Shown here: positions 8,818 through 16,686 of the stretch, in pieces
Layout: the number at the start of each line of letters is the position of its first letter
How positions within the stretch are numbered: position 1 is the stretch's first letter
From: Io17-Chloro-G2 sp034420695
Lineage (GTDB): Bacteria; Chloroflexota; Dehalococcoidia; Lucifugimonadales; UBA3495
Direction of reading: 5' to 3'
Length of the DNA: 64,000 bases
Assembly: GCA_034420695.1 (NCBI GenBank)
Contig: DAOULB010000018.1
Coordinates: 202,771-266,770, forward strand
The notes under the pieces: generated by a model
The model's input: only the letters and a program-made list of their open reading frames with translations
The model's database searches: none
Told to the model about the DNA's origin: nothing
Translations under genes and position numbers: made by a program

Positions 8818-9756
8818 TTGTCTACCACCATTAACGCCCCGGAATCAATTGACCAAGTCCAAAACCTTCTGAGAGACCAAGTTTACGTTTCCGACCGCAG
8901 TCTGGCGGTGCCGGTGTTCCTGGCTTTAAAACTGCGGCGCCCCCTGTTCCTGGAGGGCGAGGCCGGAGTGGGCAAGACGGAGATCGCCAGGGCACTGGCC
9001 GAGGGCTTGGACACCCGGCTGATCCGGCTGCAGTGCTACGAGGGGCTGGATATCAACCACGCAGTTTACGAGTGGAACCACAGCCGGCAAGTGCTGGAGA
9101 TACGGCTCATGGAAGCAGCGGGAGCGGTGGACCGGGAGCGGGCCGCAGCGGACCTGTTCAGCGAGAGGTTCCTGATAAAGCGGCCCCTGCTGCAAGCCAT
9201 CGATGAGGCTCAGGACAAGCCGCCGGTGCTGCTCATCGACGAGTTGGACCGGGCTGACGAAGAATTCGAGGGTTTCCTCCTGGAACTGCTGGCCGACTAC
9301 CAGATAACCATTCCGGAACTGGGGGCCTACCGGGCCGTCAATCCGCCGGTGGTCATTATCACCTCCAACCGCACCAGGGAGATTCACGACGCCCTGAAGC
9401 GCCGCTGTCTCTACTACTGGATCGACTATCCCGATTACCAGAAGGAACTGCAGATAATCACCAGCCGCATTCCCGAGGCCCCCAGGAGACTGGCCGAAGA
9501 GGTCACCGGGTTCATCCAGGAATTGCGGCAGACCGAACTCTACAAGATTCCGGGAGTGTCGGAGACCCTGGACTGGACCTCGGCCCTGCTGGCGCTGAAC
9601 CAGACCAAGCTGGACCCCCAAGTAATCGACGATACCCTGGGCATCATGCTGAAGTACCAGGATGACATAGAAACGGTGCGGGGAGAGGCGGTGCGGGCGC
9701 TGCTGGAGCGGTCCCAGAACCGCGGGCCCCGGGGCCGCCGGAGGGCTGGCCCCTAG
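8818..9756 (+). CDS. MoxR-type AAA+ ATPase
   Basis: A 312-residue MoxR-family ATPase. It contains Walker A GEAGVGKT (about residues 47-54), Walker B VLLIDELDRAD, a sensor-1-like IITSNRTREI and the arginine-rich ALKRRCLYYWIDYP segment typical of the family. The TTG start is chosen because GAGGAG lies ten bases before it, and the upstream reading lacks conserved sequence. MoxR proteins act as chaperones that insert metal cofactors or assemble complexes with a VWA partner. The next gene, overlapping by one base, encodes that partner. The pair resembles CoxD/CoxE of CO dehydrogenase clusters, but no CODH genes are present here. Confidence 0.85.
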   Translation: MSTTINAPESIDQVQNLLRDQVYVSDRSLAVPVFLALKLRRPLFLEGEAGVGKTEIARALAEGLDTRLIRLQCYEGLDINHAVYEWNHSRQVLEIRLMEAAGAVDRERAAADLFSERFLIKRPLLQAIDEAQDKPPVLLIDELDRADEEFEGFLLELLADYQITIPELGAYRAVNPPVVIITSNRTREIHDALKRRCLYYWIDYPDYQKELQIITSRIPEAPRRLAEEVTGFIQELRQTELYKIPGVSETLDWTSALLALNQTKLDPQVIDDTLGIMLKYQDDIETVRGEAVRALLERSQNRGPRGRRRAGP

Positions 9757-11156
9757 TGGGAGACGAGAGTGCTGGCCCGAGTCCGATGGCAGAAACACTG
9801 GACACTCAAACTCCGGAGGTGGAAGCCCCGGAACCTACGCCCATCCTCCATAACTTGGTGCTGTTCGGCGAAGTGCTGCGGCGGCTGGGCATGGATGTCG
9901 GGTCCAGCAACATGCTCGACTTGGTGAGGGCCACGGAATACGCTCCCCTGTCCCGCCGGGCCGACTTCAGGCAAGCGGCCAAGTGCATCCTGGTCCATCG
10001 GAAGTCGGACCTCCCTCTTTTCGAAGAAGCTTTCGACGTGTTCTGGCGGCGGCCCGCCACCGGTGAAACGTCCCTTGATCTTCGTTCCATGGGAGAGCAG
10101 CGGCGGTTCCGGCAGCCGCAAGCGGGTCCTCCGGCTGATGCGGGCTCAAGGGACTCCGGTGGACCTGGCCAGGAAGACGATGAAGACTTGGCGGACCAAG
10201 TAGACCTGACCAGGACCTACAGCGTCAGGGAGGTCTTGCGGGAAAAGAACTTCGCCCAGTTCACGCCGCAAGAGGTGAACGAGGCCAAGGCCATGATGGC
10301 CCGCCTTTCCTGGAACCTGAGCAACCGCCGCACCCGCAGGCTTGGCCCCGGACCCGGCAACCAACTGGACCTGAGGCGTACCCTGCGCGGGAACCTGAAA
10401 TTCGGCGGAGAATTGCTGGAGCTTTCCTTCCAACGCCGTAAGGAAAAGCCCCGGCCCATGGTGCTGTTGTGCGACATCAGCGGTTCCATGGAGCGGTACA
10501 CCCGGATGTTGCTGCATTTTATACACACCCTATCCCTCCCAAAAGCCGGGGGCGGCTTGGACCGGGTGGAGGCCTTCCTGTTCGCCACCCGGCTGACCAG
10601 GATCACGCGGTACCTGAGCCACCGCGGCGTGGACGATACAGTGAGCCAAGTGTCCAAGGCGGTGCCCGATTGGGCCGGCGGCACCAGGATTGGAGAGGCG
10701 GTCAAGACCTTCAACTACCGCTGGCTGCGGAGGGTGGCCAAGAACGGCGCGGTGGTGATGGTGATATCCGACGGGTGGGACCGGGGCGAACCGGAATTGC
10801 TGGCTAAGGAAATCTCCCGTTTGCAGAGGAGTTGCAGCCGTCTCATCTGGCTGAACCCGCTTCTGGGGGACCGCTCCTACCAGCCCTTGACCAGGGGAAT
10901 GCAGGCGGCGCTCCCCTACATCGACGATTTCCTGCCGGTGCACAACCTGAACAGCTTGGAAGCATTGGGCCGCCACCTGAGCAACTTGGAACCCCGGCGC
11001 AGCATCGAGCAGCATTACCGTCCCACCGCTGCGGCGCCGGAAAAGGCCGGGGAACCGCCGCCGGCTGAGCCGATGACCGGAGGCAGCCAAAGCGGGCTGC
11101 CGACCTTCAGGCACCCGCTTTGGGGCCGGAGCCGTTCTTCCACGGGCCCCGGCTGA
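9756..11156 (+). CDS. VWA-domain protein, CoxE-like
   Basis: A 466-residue partner of the preceding MoxR ATPase. An N-terminal helical region (about 25-190) precedes a von Willebrand factor A domain (about 232-410) whose MIDAS motif is D240-x-S242-x-S244 in CDISGSM. A further conserved WAGGTRIGEAV segment holds the MIDAS threonine, and VISDGWDRG the distal aspartate. The GTG start overlaps the MoxR stop (TAGTG), implying translational coupling; an in-frame ATG at 9786 is an alternative. MoxR-VWA pairs remodel or metallate client enzymes. The client is not obvious locally, although molybdoenzymes lie about 2-6 kb upstream. Confidence 0.85.
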   Translation: MGDESAGPSPMAETLDTQTPEVEAPEPTPILHNLVLFGEVLRRLGMDVGSSNMLDLVRATEYAPLSRRADFRQAAKCILVHRKSDLPLFEEAFDVFWRRPATGETSLDLRSMGEQRRFRQPQAGPPADAGSRDSGGPGQEDDEDLADQVDLTRTYSVREVLREKNFAQFTPQEVNEAKAMMARLSWNLSNRRTRRLGPGPGNQLDLRRTLRGNLKFGGELLELSFQRRKEKPRPMVLLCDISGSMERYTRMLLHFIHTLSLPKAGGGLDRVEAFLFATRLTRITRYLSHRGVDDTVSQVSKAVPDWAGGTRIGEAVKTFNYRWLRRVAKNGAVVMVISDGWDRGEPELLAKEISRLQRSCSRLIWLNPLLGDRSYQPLTRGMQAALPYIDDFLPVHNLNSLEALGRHLSNLEPRRSIEQHYRPTAAAPEKAGEPPPAEPMTGGSQSGLPTFRHPLWGRSRSSTGPG

Positions 11157-11210
11157 AACCGGGAGAAGGGCGTCCCGCCGGGCGGCTTCATTCTATTGTC
11201 CAGCCGCCGG

Positions 11211-11219
11211 TGCTATACT
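11211..11219 (+). promoter_or_regulatory. Putative extended -10 promoter element for the alpha/beta hydrolase
   Basis: TGCTATACT (extended -10) lies 120 bases before the hydrolase start. There is no clear -35. The intervening leader has no recognisable gene. Confidence 0.4.
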
Positions 11220-11338
11220 CGGGTTCCGGGGTTCGAATGAGGCCGTTGCCTTGTCGTCCTGGTTGAAATGGCCGGGGCGGCAGGCTTGGACCGGCCTCCT
11301 GAGTACAATTCCAAACTTGCGCTGATTGGGGGAGGATA

Positions 11339-12124
11339 ATGCCATACGCGAACAATGACGGAGTCCGGATTCACTACCAAGTCGACGGCGAGGGCCCGCC
11401 GCTGGTTATGCAACACGGCATGACCCAGACCCTGCATTCCTGGCACGACAACGGGTACGTCGCCGGGCTGATACAGGACTACCGCCTGATTTGCATTGAT
11501 GCCCGCGGCCACGGCCACAGCGACAAGCCCCATGACCCGGATGCCTACGAGCTGAAGAAGCGGGTCAACGACGTGCTGGCCGTAATGGACGACTGCGGAG
11601 TGGACAAGGCCCACTACATGGGATTTTCCCTGGGGGGCCGCATCGGCTTCGGTATAGCGATGCATGCCGTGGCGCGGTTCCATTCCCTCATCATTGGGGG
11701 CATGAGCGCGCTGCCCAGCTTGAACGCCTTCGACCCCCAGCAGCAGGCCGACATGCTGCGGCGGGGCATGGAGGCCTACGTGGCCGCGGCCGAAGAGCAG
11801 GAAGGACCCATGCCCGACGACCGCAAAGCGGTGTTGCTGGCCAACGACCCTGAGGCCTTGGCGGCCTCGGTATTGGCTCCTAGAGGCACCGACGGCATTG
11901 AGGAAGTCCTGCCCAAGCTGAATGTCCCCTGCCTGCTCTACTGCGGCGACGCCGATGGGTTCTACGCCGGGGCCAAGGAGTCGGCGGGTATGATTCCGGG
12001 AGCGGAGTTTGTAACCATACCGGGGTTGGACCACGGCCAGACGTCCCGGGCCAGCGAGCAGGTGCTGCCCCACGTGGTCAGGTTCCTGAAGAGCGTGACA
12101 GCCAAGGTGGGAGCAGCCTCCTAG
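11339..12124 (+). CDS. Alpha/beta hydrolase
   Basis: A 261-residue alpha/beta-hydrolase-fold protein. The nucleophile elbow is GFSLGG (S97). The oxyanion-hole region is MQHGMTQTLHSW, and DARGHGHSDKP follows strand 4 as usual. The acid is likely in YCGDADGFY and the histidine in GLDHGQTS. Length and motifs fit esterase, peroxidase-like or C-C hydrolase members, and the substrate cannot be assigned. AGGAT precedes the ATG within GGGGGAGGATA. The 3' end overlaps the convergent PAP2 gene by 47 bases. Confidence 0.85.
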   Translation: MPYANNDGVRIHYQVDGEGPPLVMQHGMTQTLHSWHDNGYVAGLIQDYRLICIDARGHGHSDKPHDPDAYELKKRVNDVLAVMDDCGVDKAHYMGFSLGGRIGFGIAMHAVARFHSLIIGGMSALPSLNAFDPQQQADMLRRGMEAYVAAAEEQEGPMPDDRKAVLLANDPEALAASVLAPRGTDGIEEVLPKLNVPCLLYCGDADGFYAGAKESAGMIPGAEFVTIPGLDHGQTSRASEQVLPHVVRFLKSVTAKVGAAS

Positions 12125-12824
12125 AGGGAGACCTGTACCAGAGCGCAGTAAGGCCGAAGGACACTGCCGCCAGCAGTCCGCCGGCCATTGCGTCCAGGAT
12201 AAAGTGGTTTCCCGTGATGGTGATGGCAAAGAAGGTCAGCACCGGATAGGCTAGCCCCAATAGCTTCCATGGCCCGTTCAACCTGCGGAAGAAAGACACG
12301 CCCAGCACCACCGTCCAGCAGAAGTGCAGGCTGGGCATTGCTGCGTTGGTGTTATAGAAGACTGCCATCTCCTGGCTGCCGTAATAGCTGGGCCCAAAAT
12401 CTTGGATCGTGTTGGAAAAGTGTTCCGTAAGGTTGAAGGGCGATGCCACCGGAAATAGCACGAAAGTGACCAAGGCAAAAATCAGGCTGATCAGGATAAC
12501 GGTCCGGTAGTAGTAGTAGGTGGAGCGATCACCAAAGAAGAGGGCCATCCCGAATAGCAGTATCACCGGCCAGTAGGTGACGATGTAGACCCAGTTGAAG
12601 AAGACGGCCAGCGCTCTGGACTGCCTGAGAGCCCATTCCTGCCACCCCGGTTCCCAGAAGAAGCCGAAGCCCTGTTCAAGGGCGGCTATCTCCCTGGCGT
12701 TGGCGATTCCGGTGGCGGTGGTGTCAGGATAGACCAGTCCCCGGGTGAGCAGGTAGACGAAATAGCAGGCGAGAACCAAGGCCAGTTCCAAGAGATGGGG
12801 CTTGTATTTCCTGAGATTCTCCAT
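12078..12824 (-). CDS. PAP2 / AUR1-like integral membrane phosphatase
   Basis: A 248-residue multi-span membrane protein of the PAP2 superfamily, closest in layout to the Aur1/inositol phosphorylceramide synthase-like branch. MPSLHFCWT supplies the S-x-x-x-H segment (motif 2) and TGNHFILDAMAG the G-N-H-x-x-x-D segment (motif 3). Five to six hydrophobic helices are visible. It probably acts on lipid phosphates or transfers a phospho-headgroup. It is convergent with the hydrolase at 11339 and overlaps it at the 3' end. No good Shine-Dalgarno precedes the ATG. Confidence 0.8.
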   Translation of the reverse strand: MENLRKYKPHLLELALVLACYFVYLLTRGLVYPDTTATGIANAREIAALEQGFGFFWEPGWQEWALRQSRALAVFFNWVYIVTYWPVILLFGMALFFGDRSTYYYYRTVILISLIFALVTFVLFPVASPFNLTEHFSNTIQDFGPSYYGSQEMAVFYNTNAAMPSLHFCWTVVLGVSFFRRLNGPWKLLGLAYPVLTFFAITITGNHFILDAMAGGLLAAVSFGLTALWYRSPSRRLLPPWLSRSSGT

Positions 12825-12916
12825 TGATGAAGGGACGGGGCGCTACAGCATTTCTCCATAAAGTCCTTATGATACAAGAGAGCGTGGGAAGATAATTAGC
12901 TGCGAAATTCAGCAAA

Positions 12917-12946
12917 TTGACACCCTTCGAGGCCCGCGAGTACCCT
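12917..12946 (+). promoter_or_regulatory. Putative sigma70-type promoter
   Basis: A perfect TTGACA (12917-12922) is followed after 18 bases by TACCCT (12941-12946). The -10 matches only the first, second and last consensus positions. It would drive the next gene from a very short leader. Confidence 0.35.
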
Positions 12947-12966
12947 TTCACTTGGGGGCCTCAGGA

Positions 12967-13521
12967 ATGTCCTCCCGGCGGACGCTGGCCCGACATGCTC
13001 TGGCGCCAAGCCCGGGGCAACCGGTGGAAGGGCTGCCTGCCGCTTGGCAAGTTTGTCTGAAGGAACAAACAGCTTTGCCGCAAGTATTTTCAAAAGAGCA
13101 GCGCATCTTGCTGGACGCTGTCTTAAACGTGCTTATTCCCCCCGAAGGCAATCTGCCGGGGGCGGGTGACTTGGGCGTGGGCCGCTTCGTCGAGGATGCC
13201 GTGGCTTCTAACCCGGAGTCAATAAGACTCTTCACCAATGGACTGCGTGAGATTGAAATTGGTGCTTCCGCAGAAGCCGGGTTTGGTCTGCAACCGCTAT
13301 CGCGGCAGGTATCGGCACTGAAAGCCATAGAAGAGAGGGAGCCGGGGTTCTTTGGGGAGTTGGTCCGGCAGACCTATAACAGCTACTACACCAACACCCG
13401 GGTATTCGAAGCTATCGGCTACTCCCTTCGAGCGCCGGCGCCCGGGGAACCCCCGGCCTTGTTGGACGAGAGCCTGCTGGAAAAGCAGCGCCAGAGGGCC
13501 CCTTTCTGGAGGAAGGTTTAA
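12967..13521 (+). CDS. Gluconate 2-dehydrogenase subunit 3-like protein
   Basis: A protein of about 184 residues whose central part (FSKEQRILLDAVLNVLIPPE, then PGAGDLGVGRFVEDAV) resembles the gluconate 2-dehydrogenase subunit 3 family, small partners of GMC-type flavoprotein dehydrogenases. These proteins often carry a Tat signal; here the N-terminus (SSRRTLARHAL) has two arginines but no clear hydrophobic core. No GMC dehydrogenase or cytochrome subunit lies next to it, so it is an orphan. The start is uncertain; a TTG 15 bases upstream is in frame. It converges with the radical SAM gene, sharing four bases. Confidence 0.55.
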   Translation: MSSRRTLARHALAPSPGQPVEGLPAAWQVCLKEQTALPQVFSKEQRILLDAVLNVLIPPEGNLPGAGDLGVGRFVEDAVASNPESIRLFTNGLREIEIGASAEAGFGLQPLSRQVSALKAIEEREPGFFGELVRQTYNSYYTNTRVFEAIGYSLRAPAPGEPPALLDESLLEKQRQRAPFWRKV

Positions 13522-14423
13522 GCGGTCAACGCCATTTCCAGTTGCAATTGGGGTGCAGCCATTTCCCGGACTGGCAAGGCCTTGGGAAGTCCCCACCGCC
13601 GCCTGGCGTCGTCAACCACCTGCAACACCCTGCTGGTGTATTCGTGAGGGGCGTAGGTGCGCCGGTAGATCTTGGAGTATCCTGGTATCAGGTGCGGGTG
13701 GGCCTCTTTGATGTAGGGCATGAACCACTCTTTGGAACCGGGCTTCAGGAAGAGCAGGTTGGCCGACAGGTACTGGGCCCCGTAAGCGGCCGCCGTTGCA
13801 ACCACCTCGTCAATGCTTTCCGGGTTGTCAGATATGCCGGGAAGGATTGGCGCCATAGATACGCCGGCAGGTACCCCCTGCTCCACCAGGAATCTCATGG
13901 TTTCCAACCGGGCCATGGGTGAAGGGGCCCCCGGTTCGGTATCTTTCCAGACCTTTTCGTCGATGCTGCCGACGCTGAAGGAGACCCGGACCCCTGCCTC
14001 TTCGTTCAACTCCTTCAGCACGTCCACGTCCCTGCGGGCCATGATCCCCTTGGTTGTGATGGAAGCGGGGTTTCGGTGATCCCGGAGCACTTCCAGAACG
14101 CGTCGGGTCAGCTTGTACTGGGACTCGGCGGGTTCATAGGGGTCCGAAGCGGTGCCGATGGCGATTGGCTCACCCCTCCACCGGGGCCTCAGCAGTTCCT
14201 GCCGGAGCACTTCCGGTGCGTTGACCTTGGCGAAGACCCGCTGCTCGAACTCCCTGCCCGAGTCGAATCCCCAGTATTCGTGGGTGGGGCGGGCGTAGCA
14301 ATAGCGGCAGGCGTGGCGACAGCCCCGGTAGGGGTTCATGGTCCAGCGGAAGGGGAACCCCGGCACATCGATGCGGTTTATCAAGGTCTTGCAGTGAATC
14401 TCTTGGACTTCGGCCCCCGCCAT
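13518..14423 (-). CDS. Radical SAM protein, SplB/Rv2578c-like
   Basis: A 301-residue radical SAM enzyme. The cluster motif is C35-x3-C39-x2-C42 in MNPYRGCRHACRYCYARPTH, typical of the Rv2578c/SplB-like group. GTASDPYEPAE and ITTKGIMARRD follow in the order expected for the partial TIM barrel, with VSFSVGSIDEKVW and MAPILPGISDNPE further on. Members of this group are mostly uncharacterised; relatives of spore photoproduct lyase repair DNA photolesions, but conservation at the lyase cysteine cannot be judged here. A purine-rich GAGGGGGAG precedes the ATG. Confidence 0.85.
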   Translation of the reverse strand: MAGAEVQEIHCKTLINRIDVPGFPFRWTMNPYRGCRHACRYCYARPTHEYWGFDSGREFEQRVFAKVNAPEVLRQELLRPRWRGEPIAIGTASDPYEPAESQYKLTRRVLEVLRDHRNPASITTKGIMARRDVDVLKELNEEAGVRVSFSVGSIDEKVWKDTEPGAPSPMARLETMRFLVEQGVPAGVSMAPILPGISDNPESIDEVVATAAAYGAQYLSANLLFLKPGSKEWFMPYIKEAHPHLIPGYSKIYRRTYAPHEYTSRVLQVVDDARRRWGLPKALPVREMAAPQLQLEMALTA

Positions 14424-14559
14424 GGCTCCCCCTCGCCTCTGTTTTAACGCGCAATGTTGAAACTCCTGTTCTAATAATAGATTAGATGTTCTAAAGAAGT
14501 CAAGGAGGAAGTGTCAGTACAAGCCAAGGTGACCGGTGTACGGGAGCTTCTGGAGCAAA

Positions 14560-14590
14560 AGCGGGGACGAACCGATGGCTCGTCCCCGCT
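14560..14590 (-). terminator. Intrinsic terminator of the ChlI-like ATPase gene
   Basis: A perfect 11-bp stem (AGCGGGGACGA and its complement) encloses a nine-base loop. On the minus strand it is followed by TTTTGCT. It lies about 40 bases after the stop of the minus-strand gene ending at 14629. Confidence 0.7.
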
Positions 14591-14628
14591 CGTTCCCTGG
14601 TAAGAGGGTCGGCAATTCGAGAAGAAGG

Positions 14629-16029
14629 CTACCGGTGGTACAAGGCCCCGGCGGGGGTGCGCTCGCAATTCAACCGCCGGTTCAGGTGCAGTCCTTCCAG
14701 AATGAATTCCACCGCCGATGCCACCGCTTCGGGCCTGGCGTCGTCGGTCAACTTGGCTACCGCCTCTGCCATGCCGTCTATCCGGGCGGCCAAGGTTGGA
14801 TATTCCGAAGCCCTCCTGTCGCTGCCGGTCTCGGCGGTTTCCCCAAGGTCGAAGGCCTCGATGATGCGTTCCAAGTCTTCCATGCTGAAGTAGCTGTCGA
14901 ACACCCGCAGGACTGCCCTGCGGGTGAGGTCGTCGGTTACCCTGTTCTCCCGCCCTTCTTCGAAGGTCTCCAGCTCTATCTTGCCGGCGAAGGAGGCTAC
15001 GATGTAGGGCAGGTCGCTGGTCCTGGGACAGGTGAACTCGTCGCCGTGGATGATTGACCGTCGGACGGCGTTGCCCAAGAGAGTCTCGTAGTTGGAAATG
15101 CTCAGGCGCACGCTGACGCCGGACCGCTGGTTAATCTCGCTGCTCTGCCTTGCTTGGGCGGTGGTTTCGGCCAGGATGTCTTTCATGTAACCGGGGACTA
15201 TCACCTTCTCGTCGTCGGGGAACCGGGACCTCTCCTGGTCCATGATGGCGATCTCGTCCTGGTTGTTGAGGGGGTAGTGAGTGTGTATCTGGGAGCCGTA
15301 ACGGTCCTTGAGAGGGGTGACGATGCGTCCCCTGTTGGTGTAGTCCTCGGGGTTGGCGGTGGATACCACGTAAACGTCCAAGGGAAGCCGGATCCGGTAC
15401 CCCTTGATCTGCACGTCACGCTCTTCCATCAGGTTGAACAGTCCCACTTGGATCCGCTCGGCCAAGTCGGGCAGTTCGTTGATGCAGAAAATTCCCCGGT
15501 TGGTGCGGGGCACCAGCCCGTAATGGATGACCAGTTCGTCGGAAAGATGCCGGCCCTCGGCGACCTTTATGGGGTCTATTTCCCCGATGAGGTCGGCAAT
15601 GGAAATGTCCGGGGTCGCCAACTTCTCCGAGTACCGCTCTTCCCGGGGAATCCACTCAATTTCGGTGTCATCGCCGTATTTGGCAACCAAGTCCAAGCAG
15701 GCCCGGCAGATGGGCTGGTAAGGGTTGCAGTTGATTTCGCACCCGGCCATCTTGGGCACGAACTCGTCCAGCAGGCCCACCAGGCTGCGGATTACCCTTG
15801 ACTTTGCCTGGCCCCGCTCTCCCAGTAGGATAACGTCCTGCCCGGCCAGGATGGCGTTCTCCAACTGGGGTATTACGGTATGATCGAAGCCAATTATGCC
15901 AGGGAAGACTATTTCTTCCGCCCTGATTTTGGCAATCAGGTTCTTGCGCAACTCTTCCCTTACCGGCAGCACCACATAGGAACTGGCCTTCAGTTCTCCT
16001 ACCGTTCTGGCTTGGGTCATCGAAGTCAT
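14629..16029 (-). CDS. ChlI/sigma54-interaction-like AAA+ ATPase
   Basis: A 466-residue AAA+ ATPase of the magnesium-chelatase-I/MoxR branch. Recognisable parts are the P-loop region GERGQAKSR (about 70-78), a cysteine cluster (CEINCNPYQPICRAC, about 97-111), ISIADLIGEIDPIKV, RGIFCINELPDL (Walker B) and VVSTANPEDYTNRGRIVTPLKDRYG (sensor 1 and arginine finger). The P-loop has alanine where the second glycine of GxxxxGK[ST] normally stands. The cysteines could bind zinc. Proteins of this type usually work with a VWA protein as a chelatase-like assembly motor; no VWA gene is adjacent. A strong terminator follows the gene. Confidence 0.8.
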   Translation of the reverse strand: MTSMTQARTVGELKASSYVVLPVREELRKNLIAKIRAEEIVFPGIIGFDHTVIPQLENAILAGQDVILLGERGQAKSRVIRSLVGLLDEFVPKMAGCEINCNPYQPICRACLDLVAKYGDDTEIEWIPREERYSEKLATPDISIADLIGEIDPIKVAEGRHLSDELVIHYGLVPRTNRGIFCINELPDLAERIQVGLFNLMEERDVQIKGYRIRLPLDVYVVSTANPEDYTNRGRIVTPLKDRYGSQIHTHYPLNNQDEIAIMDQERSRFPDDEKVIVPGYMKDILAETTAQARQSSEINQRSGVSVRLSISNYETLLGNAVRRSIIHGDEFTCPRTSDLPYIVASFAGKIELETFEEGRENRVTDDLTRRAVLRVFDSYFSMEDLERIIEAFDLGETAETGSDRRASEYPTLAARIDGMAEAVAKLTDDARPEAVASAVEFILEGLHLNRRLNCERTPAGALYHR

Positions 16030-16175
16030 TCTCTATGCCTCTTTCCTGTAAACTGGGCTGCCGGGCCACGACCATGGCCGGCCTGAATTTTCCTTGCAAT
16101 CCTATTCCATTGCGATGTCGAGCACAATCGCCTTGAAGGAATTGCTGTGGTCTTTCCTGTGGCCTCCCCTTGTTC

Positions 16176-16181
16176 TATAAT
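16176..16181 (+). promoter_or_regulatory. Consensus -10 hexamer TATAAT
   Basis: A perfect TATAAT lies 44 bases ahead of the DUF1232 gene in the divergent intergenic region. No convincing -35 is visible. Confidence 0.4.
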
Positions 16182-16224
16182 CAAGAGTATTCACCCATAG
16201 TATTGAATCCTTACGGCAGGTTGC

Positions 16225-16593
16225 ATGTTTCACCGCTTGGCTATGCCCCTCGCCATGCTGGTATTACCCCGGTTGCTGCCTCGGCTCTTTCGGCTGGCCC
16301 GGTTGGTTTGGAAGCTGACCTTCGACCGGCGGGTGCCGCTGCTGCTCCGGACGCTGGTGCCCCTGGGAATCCTCTACGTTCTTTCCCCCGTGGACCTGCT
16401 CCGGGACTGGGTCCCTGTGATAGGACGCCTTGACGATCTCCTTGTATTTGGCGCTTCCGTGTTCGCTCTGGTCAAGCTGTCGCCCCGGCACGTTGTGGAA
16501 GACATTCAAGGGCCCCCTGCCAACCGCCCCCGCCCTGAAGAAAAAGACCCATCCAAGGTTGTGGACGGGTCAGCACGGGTTGTCGACGAATAG
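16225..16593 (+). CDS. DUF1232 (YkvA-like) membrane protein
   Basis: A 122-residue protein with the DUF1232/YkvA signature, seen as VPLGILYVLSPVDLLRDWVPVIGRLDDLLV: a hydrophobic helix, the Y-x-x-S-P-x-D-L motif and a second helix. The C-terminal 35 residues are hydrophilic and variable. YkvA-family proteins are small membrane-associated proteins of unknown role. A consensus -10 lies 44 bases upstream. HemW follows about 90 bases later on the same strand. Confidence 0.8.
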   Translation: MFHRLAMPLAMLVLPRLLPRLFRLARLVWKLTFDRRVPLLLRTLVPLGILYVLSPVDLLRDWVPVIGRLDDLLVFGASVFALVKLSPRHVVEDIQGPPANRPRPEEKDPSKVVDGSARVVDE

Positions 16594-16686
16594 AATCCCC
16601 CTGCTGGGACCTTACACCGCTTTCACTTTCAGGTTGGCCGCCGGTCGACCTTCCCCAATTCCCTCGCTTCTGGGTCTGTTGGACGC

